Origin: an uncultured Opitutales bacterium | GTDB taxonomy: Bacteria; Verrucomicrobiota; Verrucomicrobiia; Opitutales; Seribacteraceae | Assembly: GCA_943789375.1 (NCBI GenBank) | Contig: CALSTX010000003.1 | Span: 81,816 to 145,815 of the forward strand | DNA: 64,000 nt | Direction of reading: 5' to 3' | Shown: positions 27,724-36,418 of the stretch, one piece after another | Layout: each line of letters opens with the position of its first letter | How positions within the stretch are numbered: position 1 is the first letter of the stretch | Notes under the pieces: model-generated | What the model was told of the DNA's origin: nothing | What the model saw: the letters and a program-made list of their open reading frames with translations, nothing else | Database searches by the model: none | Position numbers and translations under genes: made by a program

Positions 27724-28514
27724 TATTTTTTAACTTGGTCTATCTGAGTGCTGGCCAAAATGAGGAAGTAGAATGTTACGACAAACTGATAAAGTACAGT
27801 GGGAATGTCTATAATCCCGACAGAGAAATATTGCATTTTATTTAATCCCCCAAAAACCGCACCTAAGCATGACCAAACAACCTGAGTAGGTCCATTTGTA
27901 AACTGCGAATCAATATTCTCACCAAAATAGAACATCATAACCGAAAGGTACAGAGTGAGCAGCGTAAAAGTGAGCATTCCAGCGACCATTTGATTATTGG
28001 TAACCGAACTTGCAAAAATTCCTACTGCTGAAAAACTGGCACCGAAAATTAGTAAAAAGATTAAGGTGCCAATCCATTGTTCCACCCTGTCGAAGCCTAG
28101 GCTATGGGATTGTTCAGGGAACCACAATGAAATGATTAGAGGGAAACAAAACGATGCGATAGTTATAAAAATAAAAAAGAGATAACTTGCTGTCCACTTT
28201 CCAAGAACAATGCCTAGGTTACTGACAGGGGCAGACATAAGTGTTTCCAAAGTGCCTAATCTTCTTTCCTCTGCAAAGGATCTCATAGTTAAAAATGGAA
28301 TCAGTGCAGGGGCTCCAAAAATTAGTCCGACAACTAGGGAGGCAAGTGGAGGGAGTATCCAATCAGTGAGAACAAAGCTTTCAATGAAAAAGCGAAAACC
28401 AACGCCTAGGAGAGCAAGAAAGTAGAAACTTGCAACATAAGTTGCTGGAGAAACAAACAAAGCAAACAATTCAAATCTCAAAATAACCCAATATCCTTTA
28501 ATCATTGGTATCAA
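27723..28514 (-). CDS. gldF: GldF-like ABC-2 type permease
   Basis: A 263-residue membrane protein with six hydrophobic segments and a conserved cytoplasmic motif FAEERRLGTLETLMSAPVS, typical of ABC-2 permeases of the GldF/NosY type. The frame opens with TTG at 28514, sharing TTGA with the gldA stop. An ATG three codons later (28505) is the main alternative, and neither has a clear ribosome site. It forms the membrane channel for the GldA ATPase encoded just before it. Confidence 0.9.
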   Translation of the reverse strand: MIPMIKGYWVILRFELFALFVSPATYVASFYFLALLGVGFRFFIESFVLTDWILPPLASLVVGLIFGAPALIPFLTMRSFAEERRLGTLETLMSAPVSNLGIVLGKWTASYLFFIFITIASFCFPLIISLWFPEQSHSLGFDRVEQWIGTLIFLLIFGASFSAVGIFASSVTNNQMVAGMLTFTLLTLYLSVMMFYFGENIDSQFTNGPTQVVWSCLGAVFGGLNKMQYFSVGIIDIPTVLYQFVVTFYFLILASTQIDQVKK

Positions 28515-29539
28515 TTTTGGGGTTTAAATATTTTATTCTTACCTCTGCCTAGAAGGTCCATCTCTTGCCAATTTTGTTTGGTCGCTTTTAAAAAAATTGT
28601 TTCTAAGTCTGGTCGACAAACCTGGAATTCTGAAATTTCGAAATTATTGCTCTCTAATAACGTACGCAAGATCAACTCAACTGTTTCTTGGCCTTTGGTA
28701 CAGTTAAAAGTAAACCTTCTGCGTCCGGTTATTTCAACCGGGTCATCCTGGAGTAATTCACACTGGGGATCGATGCGGCGAACTGATCTTTGGAGTTCAA
28801 TTTTTTTTGCCTTGGAAACAATTTCAAAAGCAACCGATTGAATGAATTTTTTTTGCAGTTCAAGCAGGGTACCCTCTGCAACAATTTGACCATGGCTTAG
28901 GATGATCATACGGTCGCAGCATGCCTCAACTTCTGATAAAATATGGGAAGATAAGATAAAAGATACCTCACCCCTCAGCCTTTCCATCATTTTTCGGGTG
29001 ATTGCAGATTGTCTTGGATCAAGTCCGATCGTGGGTTCATCGAGGATAATTAATCTCGGTTCTGCAAGCAAAGAGTCTGCAATTCCAACTCTTTGGCGAA
29101 AACCTTTTGATAAATTACCAATTCTCTTTTCAGAAATTTGTCTTTCCAAATCACAAATCTCCAGCACAGACTTTATTCGCTCTCTTTTACGACTTCCTTT
29201 AAGTCCTTTTAAGCTGGCTCTATATTTCAAGTATTCAATAACACGAAAATCTTCAGGAAGGGGGTTGTTTTCTGCAAGGTAGCCAATATGTTCACGGACT
29301 TCTCCCTCTTCTTCAGCGAGGTCGACACCGCAAACCTTGGCTTCACCGGAATCCGCCGCTACTAATCCAGAAAGAATTCGTAAAGTTGTACTTTTACCTG
29401 CACCATTAGGTCCAAGGAATCCAACAATTTCACCTTTACCTATGGAGAAACTTATTCCCCTCAGTGCTTCAGTAGATCGATATCTTTTTCGTAAATTCAA
29501 AACTTCTACGATAGGCAAAGGTTTTCTTTCGTTACTCAT
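28511..29539 (-). CDS. gldA: GldA-like ABC transporter ATP-binding protein
   Basis: A 342-residue ATPase. Walker A is GPNGAGKST (about 43-51), the signature is LSKGFRQRVGIA, Walker B is LIILDEPTIGLDP, and the switch histidine lies in LSSHILSEVEACCDR. About 100 residues of C-terminal extension follow the nucleotide domain. The gene starts 4 bases after coaX and overlaps gldF. It energises the GldF/GldG/DUF4340 complex. Confidence 0.93.
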   Translation of the reverse strand: MSNERKPLPIVEVLNLRKRYRSTEALRGISFSIGKGEIVGFLGPNGAGKSTTLRILSGLVAADSGEAKVCGVDLAEEEGEVREHIGYLAENNPLPEDFRVIEYLKYRASLKGLKGSRKRERIKSVLEICDLERQISEKRIGNLSKGFRQRVGIADSLLAEPRLIILDEPTIGLDPRQSAITRKMMERLRGEVSFILSSHILSEVEACCDRMIILSHGQIVAEGTLLELQKKFIQSVAFEIVSKAKKIELQRSVRRIDPQCELLQDDPVEITGRRRFTFNCTKGQETVELILRTLLESNNFEISEFQVCRPDLETIFLKATKQNWQEMDLLGRGKNKIFKPQN

Positions 29540-29543
29540 TCAA

Positions 29544-30290
29544 TCAAGTTAAGCTCATTCTGGATGAAGCGATTGCAAGCCCCTGTAAGGTTAGGAAAGG
29601 TCGAAGCTGGAAGTTGGTTGTAGTTAAAAGGTTGGATGCACCTCCAACTAGTAATATTGAAGGCGGTTGATTCTTGGCGTGGAAATTATCGGTAATTGAA
29701 TTTAGGATACCGGATACCATGGCATTGTAGCCAAATTTGACCCCTAGAAACATGGCTTCACTTGTACTTTTTCCAATTACATTTTTAGTAAGCATATTTT
29801 CAGTTAATGATAACTTTGGTAGCAATGCAGTATTTTGGTTCAAAAAATCTAAATATCCTTGAGGTCCAGGTGCAATTACGCCTCCACAATAACCAAATTC
29901 ATTTATTATATCAAAGGTAGTCGCTGTACCTACATCAACAACAATCGAAAAATTAGATGTAGAATTATATGCCGCTATTGAATTAGCGAGACGGTCGGCA
30001 CCAATCTCTTCTGGATTAGGGTAGGAAATGGGTATGCCGCAGTTTGTGTGGTTAAGTTCTACTGGAACTTTTTTAGAAGTTAACTTATCGAGAAGTATCT
30101 TTTGGGCTTTTGGAACAACAGAACAGTATGTTACAGGAAGCATTGGAGGTATCTTTTCAAATAACCAACATTCATTGGAAAACTTAGAAGTATGTATTTT
30201 GAAAGAATCAATTAAACTAAGATCGTCAAATAAACCAATTTGTACATTGGTATTTCCTATATCTATACATACATGATTAGCCGCTTTCAT
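29544..30290 (-). CDS. coaX: Type III pantothenate kinase
   Basis: A 248-residue ASKHA-fold kinase that phosphorylates pantothenate, the first step of coenzyme A synthesis. Motifs: DIGNTNVQIGLF (phosphate 1) at about 10-21, EIGADRLAN in the middle, VVDVGTATTFDIIN (phosphate 2, with the catalytic aspartate region), and GGVIAPG. Length fits the family. Its ATG overlaps the birA stop (ATGA), a common birA-coaX pairing in bacteria. Confidence 0.95.
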   Translation of the reverse strand: MKAANHVCIDIGNTNVQIGLFDDLSLIDSFKIHTSKFSNECWLFEKIPPMLPVTYCSVVPKAQKILLDKLTSKKVPVELNHTNCGIPISYPNPEEIGADRLANSIAAYNSTSNFSIVVDVGTATTFDIINEFGYCGGVIAPGPQGYLDFLNQNTALLPKLSLTENMLTKNVIGKSTSEAMFLGVKFGYNAMVSGILNSITDNFHAKNQPPSILLVGGASNLLTTTNFQLRPFLTLQGLAIASSRMSLT

Positions 30291-31339
30291 CTTTTGACTG
30301 AAACTTCACCCGCATGAAAAACTTTAATTCTGCCATTCTTTAATTTAAGTTTTAGACCGCCGGAATCGTCAATTCCATAAGCCATTCCTTGAAACTCTCT
30401 TTTACCGGAAACCAGTGTAATTTGTTTTTTGTACAGAAAATCATGTCTATTCCAATCATTAATAAGCGTTGTGTCCAATTTAGTAAGAATACATTTTCGA
30501 TACGTCTGAATGGTCTTTTTTATAATTCTAGCCGTAATTTCATTAAGAAGATAATTGCTATCTGATTCTTGCTTAAGTGAGCTAATTCCAAAGTTACTAT
30601 CTACCAAACGGGGGCTCGTGTTCACATTCAATCCGAATCCGAAGGTTAGGGAATTAACTTTCTCACAGTCAATTGATGCTTCTGTAAGCATACCTCCTAT
30701 TTTATTGCCATTTAAAAAAATATCATTTGGCCATTTAATTTTTAAATCATTTGAGTTTGTTTCCTTTTGTAATACCTTGGCAATCTCAATACCTTGAATG
30801 AGTGTAAAATATCTGAGTTTTATTAGATCTACATTAGGCTTAAACCCAATAGACATGTAAATATTTCCACCTCGAGGGCTTTTCCACTGTTTATTAAATC
30901 TTCCTTTACCATTCGTTTGTTGATTAGAGATGATCACAATCGGAGTTTTTGAAGTTCTTTCAGGTAATAACTTTTCAATTTCTGAATTTGTGCTAGTAAC
31001 TTTTTCTCGTACATCAACTATGCATTGATTGCATTTAATGTATTCCAGCCATGCAATAATCAAGTTTTCTTCTATGAAATTTGGTTCTCCTGCGAACCTG
31101 TAACCAAGGTTTTGGGTTGCATCAATATTTATGCCTTTTTTACGCAGGTTATTTACCCTAGACCATACGCCAACTCTGGACATATTAAGCGATTTAGCTA
31201 GGTCACTACCGGATAAGTAATTTGGAGCTGCAGACAGTAGCATTTTTAGAAGAAAAATGCTCGGATTTCCATTTTTCTTTGGAATAGAATCTTTTTCTAA
31301 AATCTCTCTTTTCTTCCGACCCGAAAGTTTTTTATGCAT
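30287..31339 (-). CDS. birA: Bifunctional biotin-protein ligase / HTH protein BirA
   Basis: A 350-residue protein. An N-terminal helix-turn-helix (about 29-85, SGSDLAKSLNMSRVGVWSRV) is followed by the ligase domain with GKGRFNKQWKSPRGGNIYMS (ATP/biotin loop), KWPNDIFLNGNKIGGMLTE, and a small C-terminal SH3-like domain. It makes biotinyl-AMP and attaches biotin to AccB. The HTH suggests it may also repress biotin genes, but no biotin synthesis gene or operator is visible here. About 25 basic residues precede the HTH and are unusual. The region is strikingly AT-rich. Confidence 0.94.
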   Translation of the reverse strand: MHKKLSGRKKREILEKDSIPKKNGNPSIFLLKMLLSAAPNYLSGSDLAKSLNMSRVGVWSRVNNLRKKGINIDATQNLGYRFAGEPNFIEENLIIAWLEYIKCNQCIVDVREKVTSTNSEIEKLLPERTSKTPIVIISNQQTNGKGRFNKQWKSPRGGNIYMSIGFKPNVDLIKLRYFTLIQGIEIAKVLQKETNSNDLKIKWPNDIFLNGNKIGGMLTEASIDCEKVNSLTFGFGLNVNTSPRLVDSNFGISSLKQESDSNYLLNEITARIIKKTIQTYRKCILTKLDTTLINDWNRHDFLYKKQITLVSGKREFQGMAYGIDDSGGLKLKLKNGRIKVFHAGEVSVKR

Positions 31340-31345
31340 GGTGTA

Positions 31346-32272
31346 CTAATTTAACCAGTCAAGACCTATGTCTGCCCAAGTACTCATATGTGTAGGAGCT
31401 CCTGTTGATATGAAGTCAGGTCTACATGCAGCATAAGACTCTATGTTTTCAAAAGAAATACCACCACTTACCTCCGTGATGACATCATTATCTAAAGCAG
31501 TGATAACTTCAGTAACTTGGTGAGGTTTGAAATTATCCAGTAGGACTGCATCGACATCATCAGATGTTAACGATAAAGCAAATTCTACTGAATCGACTTC
31601 TACCGCAATAAATGTCGATGGATGCATTGATCGAATTGAGCGTACAAAATTTATAAATTTGGCTGCATTATCTATATTTTTTGAAGCTAAGTGATTGTCT
31701 TTAATGAGAATTCTGTCAAAAAGTCCCATACGGTGATTAGCTGATCCTCCACATGCAGTCGCATATTTCTCTAGTTCCCGATAACCAGGAGTTGTTTTCC
31801 TAGTGTCTAATAAGGTTACCTCATATCGTTCAATTATTTTTACTAAAGAAGATGCATAGGTTGATATTCCTGATAGCTTTTGAATGAAGTTTAAGAGCGT
31901 TCTTTCGATTAACAATATCTCATTGGTTAAACCCTCAAGAGTAGCGATTACGCCGAACTTCGGAATTAAGTCGCCATCTTTACACTGAGGCGCGAATGTA
32001 AGAGATGCTGTAGAAAATGCATCAAAGAGTAACTGGGCTATTTCTGTCCCACAGCAAATTGTCTCGTTTCTAGCCACCAGTTTTGCTTTTGCTATTCCAT
32101 TCAAACCACACGAAACGGTCGTAATATCACCATCAATAGGTTTTGAAATACTTTGCCTCCCTACTTCCTCTTCTAAGGCATTATTTAAAAGCAATTTGAG
32201 CTTTTTTTTATCAATTTTGGCCCAATCAACTGTTTGATTCAGTAATAACTTGTTTTTTTCTTTTTTAGTCAA
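31346..32272 (-). CDS. nadC: Nicotinate-nucleotide pyrophosphorylase (quinolinate phosphoribosyltransferase)
   Basis: A 308-residue NadC converting quinolinate and PRPP to nicotinate mononucleotide in NAD synthesis. Motifs: LLDTRKTTPGYRELEKYA, CGGSANHRMGLFDRILIKDN, VDAVLLDNF and TEVSGGISFENI. It is about 25 residues longer at the N terminus than usual. No ATG lies near the expected start; the frame opens with a TTG overlapping the purA stop (TTGA), so TTG initiation is likely. nadA and nadB are not in the window. Confidence 0.93.
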   Translation of the reverse strand: MTKKEKNKLLLNQTVDWAKIDKKKLKLLLNNALEEEVGRQSISKPIDGDITTVSCGLNGIAKAKLVARNETICCGTEIAQLLFDAFSTASLTFAPQCKDGDLIPKFGVIATLEGLTNEILLIERTLLNFIQKLSGISTYASSLVKIIERYEVTLLDTRKTTPGYRELEKYATACGGSANHRMGLFDRILIKDNHLASKNIDNAAKFINFVRSIRSMHPSTFIAVEVDSVEFALSLTSDDVDAVLLDNFKPHQVTEVITALDNDVITEVSGGISFENIESYAACRPDFISTGAPTHMSTWADIGLDWLN

Positions 32273-33834
32273 TTTAGATTAATTTTACCAAACATAAAGT
32301 CTGATGTTGATGGAATATCTCTCACTAATTGTTTAGGGTCTGGACCAATTCCGATGAATTTTATATTGGGAAGTGATTTTGCTCTCCAGTTTTCACCGTA
32401 AGCAACAAATATCGTACTTGTAATCATGCGGGCTATGTATCTCTTTGCTTCTTTGGGAAACTCTTTAAATGTTTTTATGCTTTGCAGGTCAGTGGTCCAG
32501 CATTTTAGTTCTTCATAAACGGGTAAAAGTTTTATTCGGCTTTCTTCATCCCGAGGAACATCATAAATAATTTTTCCTTCTTGATCCTTGTAAGCTACGC
32601 AAATCTTTAACGGATTAAGTTCTTCATTATCTGAGGTAAGTGCGTCCAGTTTATTAATAACTAACTGATCAAATCCTCCATATCGCAATGCGTTACCTTT
32701 TTCAACAGCGTCAAACCATCCGACCATTCTCTGCCTTCCTGTTGATGTTCCAAATTCTAATTTTGCAAGTTTTATACCCCAAGCATTTTTTTCGTGATCA
32801 ATTTGAGTAAGAAAATGGTGAGTGCCCACTTTGGTGTCATAAGCTTTACAGCAGCCTACTTGATTGAGTTCTTGGATTGGTATTCCTCCAGATAAAAATA
32901 CTTCACTACCGTATGTGTGCGATGCAGTCACATTTGGAGTAAAACCATGTCTTTTGTCTAACCAAAAAGCTTGTCCAAATTCTGCTACCACCTTGGTTTT
33001 TTTCTCACTACTATCAAGTAAAATATTACGAACATCTTTTATGCACTCTGATAGGTCCTGCCCTGCTTTCCAATAAGTCTCTTCAATCTCTTCAGTATTT
33101 AATTGGTAAGGTTCGTTGGTCATGAATTTCTTAAATGAAAATTCAGATTCATCGAAAACCTGATTTTCAATAGAAGATTTATTTGCTCTAGTTTCTGCCT
33201 CCGTAAGTATCTGAAAAAAAGAAAACCAATCTTCTTCACTTACCTGGCAAACATATTGAATTGTTTTTAAAGTACGGGTGATTCTTTCTTTTAATTTTCT
33301 TGAAAATGATGTTCTTGATCCTTGGAATATTTGGTAGAATATCTGCCATTGACCAGTTTCGTCATTGTAAGCAGGAGTTATTCCCCTGCCTGTTGACCCT
33401 CTATTTGTCTCACCAAGTTGGTTAGTTCGGTAATTTTCCCAAGCTAGATCGAGTAATCTGTGGGAGAAATCGCTCATAAGGCATTTGTCATCGATCGCTA
33501 AACGCTTTATTACTTCAATCCCTTTTTTTTCTAAGGGTTTAGCCTCCCATAGGAATTTCCTCGGGTCAGCTACTACACCGGATCCGATCAGGAGGTGCTT
33601 TACCTCTGGGTTTCCAACTCCTGATGGCAGTAGGTTCAGCTTAAGTCCTGCTGCGGTGTGACCAGCATTTGCCCCACCATTTACCTTCATGACGCATTCG
33701 GCGGGAGTCCCGTTTTCTTGTTGAATTTCTTCTAGAATATCATGTACAACGCGACCTTTTCCCTCATCGCCCATACTTATTCCAATCACAGTTGTTATGT
33801 TTGGTGTGCTTGTTGCACCAATTTTATTGTTCAT
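32269..33834 (-). CDS. purA: Adenylosuccinate synthetase, long divergent form
   Basis: A 521-residue PurA-like enzyme (usual length about 430) that would convert IMP, aspartate and GTP to adenylosuccinate. The catalytic aspartate is present in GDEGKG (Asp23) and the catalytic histidine in GGANAGHT (His59). GSTGRGITPAYNDE matches the IMP loop (usually GTTGKGIGPAY). Other landmarks have drifted: the EGAQG segment reads EFGQAFWLD, and the KAYTTRVGxGPFPTE region reads KAYDTKVGTHHFLTQI. STGRQRMVGWFDAV is typical. Extra residues lie around 165-260. It lies between guaB and nadC. It may be a subfamily special to this lineage; the substrate is inferred. Confidence 0.86.
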   Translation of the reverse strand: MNNKIGATSTPNITTVIGISMGDEGKGRVVHDILEEIQQENGTPAECVMKVNGGANAGHTAAGLKLNLLPSGVGNPEVKHLLIGSGVVADPRKFLWEAKPLEKKGIEVIKRLAIDDKCLMSDFSHRLLDLAWENYRTNQLGETNRGSTGRGITPAYNDETGQWQIFYQIFQGSRTSFSRKLKERITRTLKTIQYVCQVSEEDWFSFFQILTEAETRANKSSIENQVFDESEFSFKKFMTNEPYQLNTEEIEETYWKAGQDLSECIKDVRNILLDSSEKKTKVVAEFGQAFWLDKRHGFTPNVTASHTYGSEVFLSGGIPIQELNQVGCCKAYDTKVGTHHFLTQIDHEKNAWGIKLAKLEFGTSTGRQRMVGWFDAVEKGNALRYGGFDQLVINKLDALTSDNEELNPLKICVAYKDQEGKIIYDVPRDEESRIKLLPVYEELKCWTTDLQSIKTFKEFPKEAKRYIARMITSTIFVAYGENWRAKSLPNIKFIGIGPDPKQLVRDIPSTSDFMFGKINLN

Positions 33835-33847
33835 ACTAAATTATAAT

Positions 33848-35401
33848 TTATGAGCGTTTAAAATCGTTGCTCTTAACTTGAATTACATCATGTGGAGCAG
33901 ATTCACGCTGGCCCGCGGCAGTCACTTGAACATACTTCGCTCTTTTCTTTAACTCATTAAGATTTTCAGCTCCTAAGTAGCCAAGTCCTGCTCTGATTCC
34001 ACCGATTAGTTGATTAATGGTTTCTTTCAGAGTGTCTGAAACTTCTTTGAGGGCTTCTATACCCTCTGCAGTGCTTTTGGAGGCTAGATCTTTCTTGTGA
34101 TGTCCGTATCTGGCTGCTGAACCTTGCTTCATCGCTTCTAGGCTACCCATACCTCTGTATTGCTTATAGTATTTTCCTTCGATTTCAATGATTCGGCCTG
34201 GTGCTTCCTTGCAACCTGCAAGTAAACTTCCGCAGAGTACTCCATCTGCAAGAGTTAAGGCTTTGACTATATCCCCAGATTTGGTGATGCCCCCGTCGGC
34301 AATAATGCTTGCCCCGGATGATTTTTTCCCTCGTGAGGCAGCATATAAAGCACTCATTTGGGGTATTCCTACGCCTGCTACCATCCTTGTGGTGCAGATC
34401 GAACCAGGCCCCTGGCCAATTTTAATGGAGCTTGCACCAGCATTTGAGAGAAATTCTACGCCTTCTGCTGAGGTGACATTGCCTGCCATTATAGGTAATT
34501 CAGGTATCGCGTCATGTAGGAAGCGAATGGCTTCACCTACACTTTTTGTATGTCCATGTGCTGTGGATACAGCCACAATATCAAGACCCTTATCTCTCAT
34601 GCTTTCTACATGTTCAATTAATTCTGTGGAATTAAGTTCCCCGTTTTCAGTTCGAGGGATAGAGACCGCAGCACCACATCGAAGTCTGAAACTGTTGTCT
34701 CTAGCAGGACGAAGCTGATCATCGTTTTCCCCGATAATTTGTTCAATGTCACTTAGGGTGTAGAGTCCCTCAAGCTTATCCTGTTCATCGACAACCAATA
34801 GCTTGTGTATGCCTATGTGGTCGCTAAAAAACTTATCGGCAGTGGCAATGGGGTCGCTGCCTACATCGCTACTCCTTATGGTGAAAACTTCATTTCGAGC
34901 AAGCATTCCTTCCGTTACCTTCTTTTGGCTGTACCTTTGCTTTACAACTCGGCCAGGAAGTAAGCCAAGTAACTTGCCCTTGTCATCAACAATGGGGAAT
35001 GTCCGAAATTGGAAATCCTTTTCGTTTATTAGATCTAAGACATCGCCAACATGCTTATTAGCGGTAATTGTAATTGGGTCTTGAATCAGTCCGTGTACGT
35101 GGTGCTTAACGCGGGCAACTTCTTTCACTTGTTGCCTTGTAGTCATGTTGTAGTGAATGAGCCCGAGTCCACCGCACAAGGCCATGGCTATTGCCATCTC
35201 AGACTCTGTTACCGTGTCCATATCAGAGGATAGAATCGGTATGCTGAGATTAATTTCGTCCGTGAGTTTAGTTTCAACTCTAACTTCGCTGGGTATGAGT
35301 TCAGAGTGCCTGGTAGCAAGACTTATATCGTCAAAAGTAAGACCCAGTGGTGCTAGCTTTGTGAAAAAATCCTCAGCAGGTAAAAATATTTCTTTCTCCA
35401 T
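33848..35401 (-). CDS. guaB: Inosine-5'-monophosphate dehydrogenase
   Basis: A 517-residue IMPDH, which oxidises IMP to XMP with NAD, the committed step to GMP. The catalytic cysteine (Cys336) lies in [15 protein letters not shown]. The N-terminal barrel part has [20 protein letters not shown]. Two CBS modules lie at about 105-230 ([13 protein letters not shown] onward), and the mobile flap contains [16 protein letters not shown]. Full length. It starts the long minus-strand gene run, with purA 13 bases after its stop, so both enzymes that draw on IMP are adjacent. It diverges from menC across 69 bases. Confidence 0.97.
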   Translation of the reverse strand: MEKEIFLPAEDFFTKLAPLGLTFDDISLATRHSELIPSEVRVETKLTDEINLSIPILSSDMDTVTESEMAIAMALCGGLGLIHYNMTTRQQVKEVARVKHHVHGLIQDPITITANKHVGDVLDLINEKDFQFRTFPIVDDKGKLLGLLPGRVVKQRYSQKKVTEGMLARNEVFTIRSSDVGSDPIATADKFFSDHIGIHKLLVVDEQDKLEGLYTLSDIEQIIGENDDQLRPARDNSFRLRCGAAVSIPRTENGELNSTELIEHVESMRDKGLDIVAVSTAHGHTKSVGEAIRFLHDAIPELPIMAGNVTSAEGVEFLSNAGASSIKIGQGPGSICTTRMVAGVGIPQMSALYAASRGKKSSGASIIADGGITKSGDIVKALTLADGVLCGSLLAGCKEAPGRIIEIEGKYYKQYRGMGSLEAMKQGSAARYGHHKKDLASKSTAEGIEALKEVSDTLKETINQLIGGIRAGLGYLGAENLNELKKRAKYVQVTAAGQRESAPHDVIQVKSNDFKRS

Positions 35402-35470
35402 AGTGGGTTTGTTGTCTTTGGTTGACTATTTTTATATGTTTTAAAGCATTCGACATCACAAGTATAAACG

Positions 35471-36418
35471 ATGCATATTAAAAGAGAGTTTAAGATCTTT
35501 AGGCAAAAATTTAACACTCCGCTCCGAACTGCACATGGATTGTGGGATGTGAGGGAAACTATTTTACTCAAGGAAACCTATGATGGCAGGTCATTTAGCT
35601 TTGGTGAAGTTGCCCCAACTCCAGGATTTAATGCCTTTACACTAAAGGATGCACTTAAGGAAACTGAGATCTGGTTATTGGAAGGGGATAACGAACTATA
35701 CAAGTGGATAAATCCTGCGATAACTTCACTGAAATCTTCAATTTGGAAAAATTGTGCTAGCAAAGTTAAAAAGGTGGTTCCTGCATCTTTGTATTTCAAT
35801 TCTGGTAAAATACCAAAATACTGTGGAGTTATAAAAAAGAAAATTGGTCTAAAATGTCCTAAGGAGGAAATTCCTGAAGTATTAAGTTGGATTAAAAATT
35901 TGCCTACATCTATGCGTGTCCGATTAGACCCAAATCAATCTTTTGACTTAGAAAAGCTACAAGTTTGGCTAGATGCACTTGAAGACCACGAGCGGGTGGA
36001 GTTTATTGAGCAACCAGTTCCTGGAATACCCTGCGACGAAATTTTAAATTTAATTTCTATGTCAAGTGTCCCTATTGCATTAGATGAGGCAATTGTCTCG
36101 CACGGAGGATTGAGGACCGTGAAGAAGTTAGGGTGGGATGGGTATTTCGTTGTAAAACCAACGTTATTAGATGATTGGTCGGAAACGATATCCTTTATTA
36201 AGGATTATCCAGATAAATGTATTGTCTCCACAGTTTTCGAAAGTCCGATCGGTTATGAGGCAGTTATACGAACCTGTCTACACTCGAACTTGGTACCAGG
36301 GGTAGACAGGAGGGTTTATCAGGGTTGTAGCACTGAATTTAAACTTCATCACAAGCCGGTTTTGAGTATTCCAAGTGTAAAAAACGACCTATTAAATAAA
36401 CTATGGAATAATTTGTGA
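35471..36418 (+). CDS. menC: o-Succinylbenzoate synthase
   Basis: A 315-residue enolase-superfamily enzyme that dehydrates SHCHC to o-succinylbenzoate in menaquinone synthesis. The expected catalytic set can be seen in order: lysines in VIKKKIGLK, Asp in VRLDPNQSF, Glu in EFIEQPVPG, Asp in IALDEAIVSHGG, and the second lysine in YFVVKPTLLDDW. The fold is complete. Its stop overlaps the start of the AMP-binding gene that follows. The region is AT-rich. Confidence 0.9.
   Translation: MHIKREFKIFRQKFNTPLRTAHGLWDVRETILLKETYDGRSFSFGEVAPTPGFNAFTLKDALKETEIWLLEGDNELYKWINPAITSLKSSIWKNCASKVKKVVPASLYFNSGKIPKYCGVIKKKIGLKCPKEEIPEVLSWIKNLPTSMRVRLDPNQSFDLEKLQVWLDALEDHERVEFIEQPVPGIPCDEILNLISMSSVPIALDEAIVSHGGLRTVKKLGWDGYFVVKPTLLDDWSETISFIKDYPDKCIVSTVFESPIGYEAVIRTCLHSNLVPGVDRRVYQGCSTEFKLHHKPVLSIPSVKNDLLNKLWNNL

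Noticed and set aside
26134..29539. Gliding motility locus because of GldA/F/G homology
   Set aside because: No other gliding genes are present, and the trio is widespread in non-gliding bacteria with DUF4340 partners.
32269..33834. PurZ-like (2-aminoadenylosuccinate) synthetase
   Set aside because: The catalytic Asp in GDEGKG is kept, whereas PurZ enzymes change it, and the protein is longer rather than shorter than PurA.
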